Origin: a virus
Direction: 5' to 3' (one strand)
Length of the DNA stretch: 21,947 nucleotides
Virus record (IMG/VR): IMGVR_UViG_3300025120_000639
Coordinates: 1-21,947 of that record
The notes under the pieces were generated by a model. The model had not been told where the DNA came from and made no database searches. It was given only the letters and a program-made list of their open reading frames with translations. The position numbers and the translations under genes were made by a program. This document shows, in pieces, positions 1-5,547 of the stretch (position 1 is its first letter; the number at the start of each line of letters is the position of its first letter).

Positions 1-387
1 GGCAAAAGACTATCACAAAGACTATCATTTGAAACAATGACATTAAGTTTAAACTGCCACGGATTTACTGGCCTATCAGTAGGAGAACTCATCTCCTTTG
101 AAATGCCAGCATTTGAACCATCTGGTATGGACAACCCTTTAGACATTGACCCCTATATGTCTGGTCGTTATCTAGTTAAATCAATACGCCACCAAGTCAA
201 TACAGTTGCTGATAAACATAGAATGATTGTAGATTGTATAAAAGATAGCGTTATGAGGCCATATCCAATAGAAACAACAGATACATTTACAAATAAAGAA
301 AATTTAGAGAACAAGATAAACGTATTACAGGACCAGTTAGATGAACAAGTCTTACAAGACCTGGGAGGTAATAAGATATTGAAATAG
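1..387 (+). CDS. Baseplate central hub protein, gp27-like, C-terminal part (5' end outside window)
   Basis: The frame is open from base 1, so the gene starts upstream; 128 codons are visible, ending in TAG at 385-387. The first ATG, at 37, is probably internal. A compact domain with a pattern of the type SGRYLVKSIRHQVN, followed by KHRMIVDCIKDS, resembles the last domain of T4-like hub proteins (gp27 family). These form the trimeric ring that holds the gp5 spike under the tail tube. A charged, Leu- and Gln-rich tail follows and could form a short coiled coil. The next structural gene, 418 bases on, is the gp5-like spike, which is the expected partner. The hub role is an inference from motif resemblance and context; the exact family name is less certain. 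A GC-rich hairpin and an open frame follow the stop codon. Confidence 0.6.
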   Translation, partial: GKRLSQRLSFETMTLSLNCHGFTGLSVGELISFEMPAFEPSGMDNPLDIDPYMSGRYLVKSIRHQVNTVADKHRMIVDCIKDSVMRPYPIETTDTFTNKENLENKINVLQDQLDEQVLQDLGGNKILK

Positions 388-399
388 GCTGAGAGAATC

Positions 400-413
400 C
401 GCCGAGTCCGGCG
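400..413 (+). other. GC-only hairpin just after the hub stop codon
   Basis: CGCCG at 400-404 pairs with CGGCG at 409-413 around a four-base loop, 13 bases after the TAG stop. No T-run follows, so it is a poor intrinsic terminator. It could stabilise the mRNA or slow ribosomes at the stop codon. Confidence 0.5.
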
Positions 414-518
414 CTTCCGTGATAATATAGGCCACCCAGCAGGCCATAACAGAAACAATGAGAGAAGGCAAGCTGAAAATATGATAGAGAGACTTCCTCA
501 ACAACAACAGAGAAAACA

Positions 519-713
519 ATGAAAAATATAATAGACAACATAAGAAACTCATATAAGACCTCTCTAGCGGCCGCTGAAGATGGACTATATACCATAAAAA
601 CACTATATTTCTTTAAGGGATTGAACGGTGTCAGAGAATATATCAATGATAAAGTCAGTTTAGCAACTGCCTTGTCTCGGATAATAGGCCGTAATAAGGG
701 AAAAGACAAGTAA
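519..713 (+). CDS. Small hypothetical protein, 64 aa
   Basis: I do not recognise this protein. It has 64 residues, is basic at the C-terminus (ending RNKGKDK) and has no membrane segment, signal peptide or cysteine. Its ATG overlaps, as ATGA, the TGA that closes the open frame running on from the hub stop codon at 387. There is no clear Shine-Dalgarno sequence, only a purine-rich CAGAGAAAA just upstream, so translational coupling is plausible. It lies between the hub gene and the gp5-like spike gene on the same strand. A role as a baseplate accessory or assembly factor is possible, but rests on position alone. Base composition (GGCC-rich, with a NotI-type octamer at 567-574) matches its neighbours on both sides. 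Confidence 0.6.
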   Translation: MKNIIDNIRNSYKTSLAAAEDGLYTIKTLYFFKGLNGVREYINDKVSLATALSRIIGRNKGKDK

Positions 714-804
714 CAATGTCTGGCGTACACTTTATAGAAATGGCTGTTTATGGCGTATAGTGAGTGTATTAAAAGAAAACATATATCGGTAAAAAAATAA
801 AAGT

Positions 805-1896
805 ATGAATGATAAATTTTTAGGGTTTAACGGTTTTGTCTGGTTTGTCGGCGTAGTAGAAGGCCGTAATGACCCTACTTACACAGGCCGTTTAAAAGTC
901 AGAGCGTTAGGCCATCACACAGGAAACAAAGAGATATTACCCACGGCCGATTTACCTTGGGCCTCTTGTATGTTACCTGTTACAGCGGCCGGCATTACAG
1001 GACTTGGCCAATCTCCTAGTGGCCTTGTTGAAGGTAGTTGGGTGTTAGGATATTTTAGAGATGGCAATACAAGGCAAGAGCCTATTATAATGGGTAGTTT
1101 ACCTGGGAGGCCAAGTGAGTTAGCCAATACGTCAAAGGGGTTTTATGACCCTAACGGAGTTTATCCCAAATACAAAAATGAGCCGGACACCAATAGGCTG
1201 GCCGTTAATCTCAAAGAGAGCAATACAGAATTAAATCCACATCTTTCATTAACATTAAGACGGTCAACACGTATTACAGGAGTGGCAACAGCCGACTTTA
1301 ATCCTGTTACGGCGGCCGACGGATCAATCGTATCGGCCTCTGATGGAGATACATTTGATCAACCAGAAATACCCTATTCGGCCACCTATCCGTACAATCA
1401 CGTAAACGAAACAGAGTCAGGCCATATTGTTGAATTTGATGATACGCCTAACAATGAACGAATACACGAAAGACATAGAACAGGTACATCTTACGAAATT
1501 TCCCCATCAGGAACCCGAACAGACATTATAAAAGGTGACCACTTTACCCTTTTATCAGGGGCCAACAAAGTAAGTGTAGGTGGTAACAATGATATTTCCA
1601 TAGACGGCCGCCACAAGATTTACATTAACAAATCCAATACGGCCAACAATCACTACGATATACAAGTAGGCTCAAACGCCAACGTAAACATACAAGTGGA
1701 CAAAGGTGATGTCAACTTGGTTACCGTAGATGGTAAGATAAATGTAAACGCAGGTGGTGATTACAATGTCAAAGTAGATGGCAATTACAATATGACGGTG
1801 GCCGGTAGTAGAACCGTTACCGTAGAGGGTACAACAATAGATAACACAACAGGCTCTGTTACTCATAGAGGCAGTAGAATAGATTTAAATCCATAA
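805..1896 (+). CDS. Baseplate spike protein, gp5-like, without lysozyme domain
   Basis: Residues about 10-105 look like the gp5 OB-fold domain: FVWFVGVVEG, a GRLKVRALGHH strand, then VEGSWVLGYFRDG and PIIMGSLPG. Residues about 225-363 are short alternating beta repeats of V-x-V-x-G type (KVSVGGN, NVKVDGNYNMTV), as expected for the trimeric beta-helix needle of gp5 and VgrG proteins. At 363 residues it is much shorter than T4 gp5 (575), and the central lysozyme domain is missing. It should sit below the hub and carry the PAAR tip (6433-6732) at its end to puncture the outer membrane. The start at 805 fits the usual gp5 N-terminus; the ribosome-binding site is weak and A-rich. The gene stops with TAA at 1894-1896, and an open frame continues in frame 2. 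Confidence 0.88.
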   Translation: MNDKFLGFNGFVWFVGVVEGRNDPTYTGRLKVRALGHHTGNKEILPTADLPWASCMLPVTAAGITGLGQSPSGLVEGSWVLGYFRDGNTRQEPIIMGSLPGRPSELANTSKGFYDPNGVYPKYKNEPDTNRLAVNLKESNTELNPHLSLTLRRSTRITGVATADFNPVTAADGSIVSASDGDTFDQPEIPYSATYPYNHVNETESGHIVEFDDTPNNERIHERHRTGTSYEISPSGTRTDIIKGDHFTLLSGANKVSVGGNNDISIDGRHKIYINKSNTANNHYDIQVGSNANVNIQVDKGDVNLVTVDGKINVNAGGDYNVKVDGNYNMTVAGSRTVTVEGTTIDNTTGSVTHRGSRIDLNP

Positions 1897-2170
1897 AAAC
1901 CTGGTAGAGAAAACGACTATTGCCAGCTGGCCTGCTTTTCTAATCTATAAATGTAATAAAGATGTTAAACAATACATTTTAACGCAATTTTTTTCTCCAG
2001 GTTCCTGGATAGATGGCCACCCTTTCAATACTCACATATTATACATAGTGGTGTTAAACCATCAGGAAAAGCTTAGAGTCCAACTGGAAGCCTTAATACA
2101 CTTCCTTTTAGAGAAAAAACCCCTCGGACAAAAAACGGCCTCCAGAGTTGCCTATATAACTAATATATGA
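1889..2170 (+). other. Open frame without ATG, about 93 codons, after the spike gene
   Basis: This 293-base gap (1897-2189) has no ATG-started gene, but frame 2 is open from 1889 to a TGA at 2168-2170. The translation looks protein-like, with hydrophobic stretches such as ILYIVVL and a SWIDGHPF motif, and uses GGC and GCC codons like the genes to its left. I recognise no family. Possible explanations are a non-ATG start (CTG at 1901 or ATT at 1919), a +1 frameshift off the end of the spike gene at CCA-TAA, a decayed gene, or chance in a stretch with few stops. The first 110 bases also pair as RNA: CCTG plus GAGAAAA at 1900-1913 with TTTTCTCCAGG at 1991-2001, and the palindrome GCCAGCTGGC at 1922-1931. 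Confidence 0.35.
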
Positions 2171-2189
2171 TATAGTACCATTTGACTTT

Positions 2190-2765
2190 ATGATTAGAGA
2201 TATATTTAAAATACCCTTATACGAGACGCCTTTATCACTAGATTTAAAATCAATTCGGTCTCATTGTCTATCATTGGCCAAAATCGAAAAGGGTCGTACA
2301 TTAACAAATATTGGTGGTTGGCAATCAAATGATCTTTCATTAAAAGAGCCGCCATTACAACCCTTTTACAAAGATATTACATACCACGCTCATAAGTTTT
2401 TAGAGACATTAGAGTTTAATGGTGTTTTATCTTTAGCTAATGTATGGGTTAATATAAACGGTTACAAAGATTATAATTTAACACACCAACACAATCATAG
2501 TTTTTTAAGTGGTGTTTATTATGTACATACACCTAAGAATTGTGGTAATATAGAATTTCACAGGCCTGGTATTGATGTATTTAACTATGATTGGAATACT
2601 CAAACAAATTTTAATTGGTACAACTCTGCCACTAGGTGGCAACGTCCTTCACCGTCTATGTTATATCTCTTTCCTAGTTGGCTACAACATTTGGTAGAGC
2701 CTAATTTAAATAAAAAAGAAAAGCGTATATCTATCTCTTTTAACTTTTCTTTAAAGGCTCACTAA
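2190..2765 (+). CDS. 2-oxoglutarate/Fe(II)-dependent oxygenase-like protein (TIGR02466 type)
   Basis: The 191-residue protein has the layout of the small 2OG-Fe(II) oxygenases common in marine phages. A histidine-rich metal site lies at about residues 99-103 (HQHNH), followed by FLSGVYYVHTP. A second region at residues 161-186 reads FPSWLQHLVEP, then RISISFNF. Likely iron ligands are H101 and H167 plus a residue near H103; R179 is the likely 2-oxoglutarate contact. The family couples oxidation of a substrate to decarboxylation of 2-oxoglutarate; the substrate here is unknown. It heads a block with an Fe-S carrier (2823) and an unknown gene (3137), and is clearly richer in AT than the genes to its left. 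No exact late promoter is seen just upstream; TATAAATG at 1946 is a weak candidate. Confidence 0.75.
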   Translation: MIRDIFKIPLYETPLSLDLKSIRSHCLSLAKIEKGRTLTNIGGWQSNDLSLKEPPLQPFYKDITYHAHKFLETLEFNGVLSLANVWVNINGYKDYNLTHQHNHSFLSGVYYVHTPKNCGNIEFHRPGIDVFNYDWNTQTNFNWYNSATRWQRPSPSMLYLFPSWLQHLVEPNLNKKEKRISISFNFSLKAH

Positions 2766-2776
2766 ACCACCGGAAA

Positions 2777-2802
2777 CTCGGAAATTCTCTCGGATTCTCG
2801 AA
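2777..2802 (+). repeat. Three short CTCGGA-like direct repeats between genes
   Basis: CTCGGA occurs at 2777-2782 and 2789-2794, and CTCGAA at 2797-2802, each followed by a TTCT- or GCTT-like stretch. They fill the short gap before the Fe-S carrier gene. They could be an operator, or an imperfect repeat with no function. Confidence 0.3.
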
Positions 2803-2822
2803 GCTTTATCCTAAATAATTGT

Positions 2823-3137
2823 ATGATTAAACTATCCGATAATGCCTTATTAAGGTTAAGAGAATTACGAACCAAGAACAATAAGCCTTTTGTACGTTTA
2901 GATATAAAAGGTGGTGGTTGTGCTGGCTTTGAATATACTTGGTCTTATGCGGACGAAGAACAACGAAATGATTGTCTTGTTGATAATGTGTTGTTGGTAA
3001 GTAGAGATTACGAATTGTATCTTATGGGTTTAGAATTAGATTATAGTTTTGATGATTTTGAATCAATGTTTAAGTTTAACAATCCAAAGGCGACAAGTTC
3101 TTGTGGTTGTGGTACATCATTTAGTATAGGGTCATAA
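2823..3137 (+). CDS. A-type Fe-S cluster carrier, IscA/HesB-like
   Basis: This 104-residue protein has the three conserved cysteines of the HesB/IscA/ErpA family: C33 in GGGCAGFEY, and C94 and C96 in SCGCGTSF near the C-terminus. The length is typical of the family, which has about 105-120 residues. Such proteins bind a [2Fe-2S] or [4Fe-4S] cluster, or iron, and pass it to client proteins. HesB-like genes are known in marine T4-like phages, where they are taken as host-derived auxiliary genes. The gene ends at 3137, where the next gene's ATG begins (TAATG overlap), so the two are likely translated together. An iron-dependent oxygenase lies just upstream; an iron-related shared theme is an inference. 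All key residues are intact. Confidence 0.87.
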   Translation: MIKLSDNALLRLRELRTKNNKPFVRLDIKGGGCAGFEYTWSYADEEQRNDCLVDNVLLVSRDYELYLMGLELDYSFDDFESMFKFNNPKATSSCGCGTSFSIGS

Positions 3138-4120
3138 TGTTAGAAGGATTAATAAAAGATATAAACTTTGTTAAAGGTAGTAAGTTTGAAAGAAAAGGGC
3201 GAAATCTCTTAATAAGAAATTCAGATAGAACCACATTACAAGAAAATTTAGAAAAGTATTTTAAATCTAAAAAGATTAAGTTTACAAGAAGAAAGAAACC
3301 AACAGAATTAGAGATTGATGGTTTTGATGGTGTATTAATATTTAAACCTATAAAAGCAAAAGGTACAGGTGGCCTAAAATTTGAGTCTCAATTTGAAAGT
3401 GATATAAACGATTGGTTTAAAGGGGTTGAACCTGAAGATTTAAAACACGGTGACACCGTTATGGAAGTTGCTAAAGTTCTTAAACTAAAAAGAAGTTCAA
3501 AGTTTTATGCTAAGGCTGTTGGTAGTCGTAATTCAAAAAGACCACCAAACTTTAATGGCTCAAAGATTACATTGTCAAACAATACAGGTATGGCCGTATC
3601 TGATATAGATTTATTTGCTACAGGTGCTAATAGACCATTTTATCTATCACTTAAATTTACAAAACAATTTTACATTGCTAACTTTTCAATAGGTGCTTTG
3701 TTTGAAGATAAAAGACAAAAGAAATCTATTAATGAATACTTTGGTTTTAATGGCTTACGTATGAGAGACTTTGGTAATGAGTATGTTGTAAGAACAAAGA
3801 AACCTGTATATTCAGGTGTGTTAAAAAATCTATCAGACTTAATTAAACAAGCATTAGGTCCAGATGTTGTATTAGTAAACAAGGTTACAGATAGAAATAA
3901 TATTGTATCACAAGTAAGAGGCTTTACTCATAAAGTTAGGCTATCTGGTCTATCAGACGCCAGTTATGGTTATCCTGAAAAAGGAAAAAGAAAGTATGCT
4001 TTTATTAATGTTATGGGTAATATTAACAATCATAATTATAAAGTAACTTTTCAATTTAGAGGCACAACAGCAACCGACAAAGGCCCTCGTTATTGTCGTA
4101 TTTTGTTTACCGTAGTTTAA
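3137..4120 (+). CDS. Unknown protein with possible PD-(D/E)XK nuclease core, 327 aa
   Basis: I do not recognise this protein with confidence. The middle contains acidic residues at E83 and E87, then SDIDL (D156, D158), followed twelve residues later by LSLKFTKQF with K173. An acidic strand, a short gap and a strand ending x-L-K is the shape of a PD-(D/E)XK nuclease active site. The N-terminal 80 residues are lysine- and arginine-rich, which would suit nucleic-acid binding. There is no signal peptide or membrane segment. The start overlaps the stop of the Fe-S carrier gene (TAATG). A late promoter box follows 12 bases after its stop. A virion or DNA-processing protein without nuclease activity is the main alternative. 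Confidence 0.45.
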   Translation: MLEGLIKDINFVKGSKFERKGRNLLIRNSDRTTLQENLEKYFKSKKIKFTRRKKPTELEIDGFDGVLIFKPIKAKGTGGLKFESQFESDINDWFKGVEPEDLKHGDTVMEVAKVLKLKRSSKFYAKAVGSRNSKRPPNFNGSKITLSNNTGMAVSDIDLFATGANRPFYLSLKFTKQFYIANFSIGALFEDKRQKKSINEYFGFNGLRMRDFGNEYVVRTKKPVYSGVLKNLSDLIKQALGPDVVLVNKVTDRNNIVSQVRGFTHKVRLSGLSDASYGYPEKGKRKYAFINVMGNINNHNYKVTFQFRGTTATDKGPRYCRILFTVV

Positions 4121-4131
4121 TGTTTAGTTGG

Positions 4132-4139
4132 TATAAATA
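4132..4139 (+). promoter_or_regulatory. T4-type late promoter box
   Basis: Exact TATAAATA match in the gap after the 327-residue gene. Transcription would start about 6 bases downstream, giving a roughly 70-base leader before the small gene at 4218. The leader contains a small hairpin, CGTTT pairing with AAACG. Confidence 0.65.
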
Positions 4140-4217
4140 ATAATACAATCGTTTATCCTAAAACGGACGGAAGTAAACCATTAAGGTTGAAGAAACGCTC
4201 TTTTAAAAGGAGTATGT

Positions 4218-4373
4218 ATGGACTTAATAAAAGACCTACGAGCTCTCAAAAAAGAGAAAAGATATAAAATCTCTGCTAGAGCTCAATTAAGAAAAAGAAG
4301 TAAAGATAGTATTGCCAGACCAAAGGCAAAGAAAAATCTTTTTTCTAATGATCCACGTTTACAAGGGATTTAG
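4218..4373 (+). CDS. Small basic protein, 51 aa
   Basis: This short gene encodes 51 residues with a strong excess of lysine and arginine and ends NDPRLQGI. The ATG at 4218 is preceded by AAAAGGAG with about five bases of spacing, the best ribosome-binding site in this part of the window. A competing ATG at 4214 opens a 17-codon frame and is less well placed. A late promoter box lies at 4132 and another follows the stop at 4376. I know of no function. A small nucleic-acid-binding or virion-associated protein would fit the composition, but this is a guess from charge only. Late expression is supported by the promoter. Confidence 0.6.
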   Translation: MDLIKDLRALKKEKRYKISARAQLRKRSKDSIARPKAKKNLFSNDPRLQGI

Positions 4374-4375
4374 TT

Positions 4376-4383
4376 TATAAATA
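4376..4383 (+). promoter_or_regulatory. T4-type late promoter box ahead of a hairpin region
   Basis: Exact TATAAATA three bases after the stop of the 51-residue gene. No + strand gene follows; two perfect hairpins do. The box therefore probably drives a short untranslated RNA, unless transcription runs on antisense to the reverse-strand island. Confidence 0.5.
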
Positions 4384-4388
4384 ACTAT

Positions 4389-4457
4389 ACCACACCACGA
4401 TAGAGTTTAACTCTATCATAGAAACGGTGCCTCACCTCCACATTACGGCACCGTTTC
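4389..4457 (+). ncRNA. Candidate two-hairpin small RNA with anti-Shine-Dalgarno-like loop
   Basis: A late promoter at 4376-4383 would start RNA near 4389. The RNA would fold into hairpin 1 (GATAGAGTT at 4399-4407 with AACTCTATC at 4409-4417) and hairpin 2 (GAAACGGTGCC at 4421-4431 with GGCACCGTTTC at 4447-4457). The 15-base loop of hairpin 2 contains UCACCUCC, the same eight bases found at the 3' end of bacterial 16S rRNA that pair with ribosome-binding sites. Read the other way, the loop is GGAGGUGA, a perfect Shine-Dalgarno sequence. A terminator between convergent units is the simpler explanation. The ncRNA call is an inference from promoter and structure only. Confidence 0.35.
4421..4457. 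terminator. 11-bp perfect hairpin between convergent transcription units
   Basis: Perfect 11-base arms close a 15-base loop between + strand late genes and the reverse-strand island. The + strand tail is ACTTTCAT, with no real T-run, and the - strand has none either. Termination in both directions is plausible from position, but weak by sequence. Confidence 0.45.
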
Positions 4458-4486
4458 ACTTTCATAACAACAAGGAATTAAAATTT

Positions 4487-4560
4487 TGGTACAGGTGACC
4501 TGAATCGAACAGATAATTTTTGTACCACAAACAAACGTTTTACCATTAAACTACACCTGC
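4487..4560 (-). tRNA. tRNA-His (anticodon GTG), CCA encoded
   Basis: The reverse strand folds into a full cloverleaf of 74 bases including CCA. The acceptor is GCAGGTG with CACCTGT (a G-U pair at 1:72). The D-stem is GTTT/AAAC, with GG in the loop. The anticodon stem TTTGT/ACAAA closes loop TTGTGGT with anticodon GTG. The T-stem is ATCTG/CAGGT with T-loop TTCGATT. The discriminator base is A73 and the base before position 1 is A, so the extra G(-1) paired with C73 that marks most histidine tRNAs is absent. Published work reports this loss in a group of alphaproteobacteria including Pelagibacter. The tRNA begins four bases after the stop of the gene at 4565 and is probably processed from the same transcript. 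Confidence 0.92.
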
Positions 4561-4564
4561 TTGT

Positions 4565-4837
4565 CTATCTATGGTAGATAGCAAAAGTATCAGCGTAAGC
4601 CATATGGCAAAAAGAAGTAGGCCTATTATAGCCTTGTTTTGAATTACCTCTATAACGTATTCTTAAAGGTTTTACTTTTTTAGAAAACTCTTTATAGAAA
4701 GATAGATACTTCATAGGTATACCCTTAGCTACACTACACTCAAATTTTGTAGATAGATATTGCTTAGCAATCTTATTGCCTACATCTTTAAGTTCTTTGT
4801 ATCTTTCTGTATTCATAATTTTATCAGCGTACAGCAT
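4565..4837 (-). CDS. Hypothetical protein, 90 aa, reverse island
   Basis: I do not recognise this protein. It is lysine- and arginine-rich, with a tyrosine-rich C-terminus (RIRYRGN, then CHMAYADTFAIYHR). The frame is open back to an ATG at 4888, but I prefer the ATG at 4837. That codon overlaps the stop of the upstream gene as TAATG, the same coupling used by the gene pair at 5547, and AGAGG lies a few bases upstream; the longer form would overlap its neighbour by 52 bases. It is the last protein gene before the tRNA-His. Reverse orientation within late genes suggests early or accessory expression. No function can be assigned. Confidence 0.6.
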   Translation of the reverse strand: MLYADKIMNTERYKELKDVGNKIAKQYLSTKFECSVAKGIPMKYLSFYKEFSKKVKPLRIRYRGNSKQGYNRPTSFCHMAYADTFAIYHR

Positions 4838-5136
4838 TAAGAGGCCTCTAACATATTCATAGGTACTCTGTAAGTTGTAATTGAACATTTAACTAAACAT
4901 TTTGACCTCATAATTTTAGTAATTACGCCAGGCGTCTTTTTAGTTTTTTGTACAATGTTAACTTTAGAACCAACTTTAAGTGTTGATTTAATCTTAACCT
5001 CAATTAAGTCTTTAATATAATCTTTTGTTATATTTAAGTCCTCAACGTTAAGGCTAGATAATTGTTTATTCAGTTCAGTTAATAGTATCATAGTGCCTTT
5101 CTTTTCTTCTTCAACTAATGGTGCTTTTAGTGTCAT
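4837..5136 (-). CDS. Hypothetical protein with SH3-like C-terminal half, 99 aa
   Basis: Residues about 1-50 look helical and charged (NKQLSSLNVEDLN, then DYIKDLIEV). Residues about 54-97 read like a small SH3-like barrel: LKVGSKVNIVQKT, then TPGVITKIM and KCLVKC, ending TYRVPMNMLE. Such barrels often bind RNA, DNA or a protein partner; which applies here is unknown. The ATG at 5136 has AGGA about five bases upstream (GAAAGGACACT). An internal ATG 15 codons later also has AAAGG upstream and could be used. The stop at 4837 overlaps the next gene's ATG. It is the third of four genes in the reverse island. Confidence 0.6.
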   Translation of the reverse strand: MTLKAPLVEEEKKGTMILLTELNKQLSSLNVEDLNITKDYIKDLIEVKIKSTLKVGSKVNIVQKTKKTPGVITKIMRSKCLVKCSITTYRVPMNMLEAS

Positions 5137-5154
5137 AGTGTCCTTTCTATATTA

Positions 5155-5547
5155 TTATCTTAATCTTCTTTGGCTATCCATATATAACGGACCAGTCCAA
5201 TTAATGTAATAGTTACCAGTAAGAACATTACCTCTAGCAGCATTTTGAGCAGGGGCATTGTAACCAGCAGCTTTTAATATATCGCCTTTTTTAAATTTAT
5301 CAGTATCTTCTTTTACAATAAAAGCAAATACGCTTCTCTCTTGTACAACTTTGATAAATTTTTTACCAAAACTAACTTTAGTATTAGAGTCATATTCTTT
5401 TAATTGAATATCACCATATGATCCTGATACTATTTCTTTTTTACCATTAGAAGTATGAAACCTCTCATAGTCAGCTTTAGCACCTAACATCATATTTGAT
5501 ATACCTTCGTCTAAATCTTTAGCAGTCCAATTTACGTGTATAGTCAT
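5155..5547 (-). CDS. Hypothetical protein, 130 aa, reverse island
   Basis: I do not recognise this protein. It is soluble-looking, with mixed alpha and beta character, no signal peptide and no membrane segment. It has a central beta-rich part (KVSFGKKFIKVVQERSVFAF) and a C-terminus containing YYINWTGPLYMD. The start is well supported: GGAGGT lies six bases before the ATG at 5547, and the ATG overlaps the stop of the upstream membrane-protein gene as TAATG. The complement of that GGAGGT (ACCTCC) appears in the loop of the hairpin at 4421-4457 on the + strand. An early, host-directed role would suit the island but is not shown by the sequence. Confidence 0.65.
   Translation of the reverse strand: MTIHVNWTAKDLDEGISNMMLGAKADYERFHTSNGKKEIVSGSYGDIQLKEYDSNTKVSFGKKFIKVVQERSVFAFIVKEDTDKFKKGDILKAAGYNAPAQNAARGNVLTGNYYINWTGPLYMDSQRRLR

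Noticed and set aside
385-387. Genome-wide reassignment of the TAG stop codon
   Set aside because: TAG ends several well-supported genes here (at 4371, 6730 and 13135, and at 4565 on the reverse strand), so it is a normal stop. Only local readthrough at 385 remains possible.
287-730. 147-codon open frame on the reverse strand
   Set aside because: It runs opposite the hub C-terminus and the 64-residue gene, has low-quality composition and no ribosome-binding site. A shadow of the + strand genes.
717-761. 14-codon ATG frame just after the 64-residue gene
   Set aside because: Too short, no ribosome-binding site, no recognisable peptide.
756-771. Reverse complement of the T7 phage promoter core with one base missing (TATAGTGAGTGTATTA)
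   Set aside because: Striking by eye, but the missing base falls in the specificity region, the +1 base differs, it points away from the spike gene, and a T4-like phage would use the host polymerase. Most likely chance.
4375-4419. 14-codon reverse-strand frame preceded by GGAGGTGA in the hairpin loop
   Set aside because: The ribosome-binding site is 14 bases from the ATG, inside a stable hairpin, and the frame is very short. The loop is discussed as an RNA feature instead.
4838-4888. Longer start (ATG 4888) for the last gene of the reverse island
   Set aside because: It would overlap the upstream gene by 52 bases; the ATG at 4837 gives the same TAATG coupling as its neighbour.
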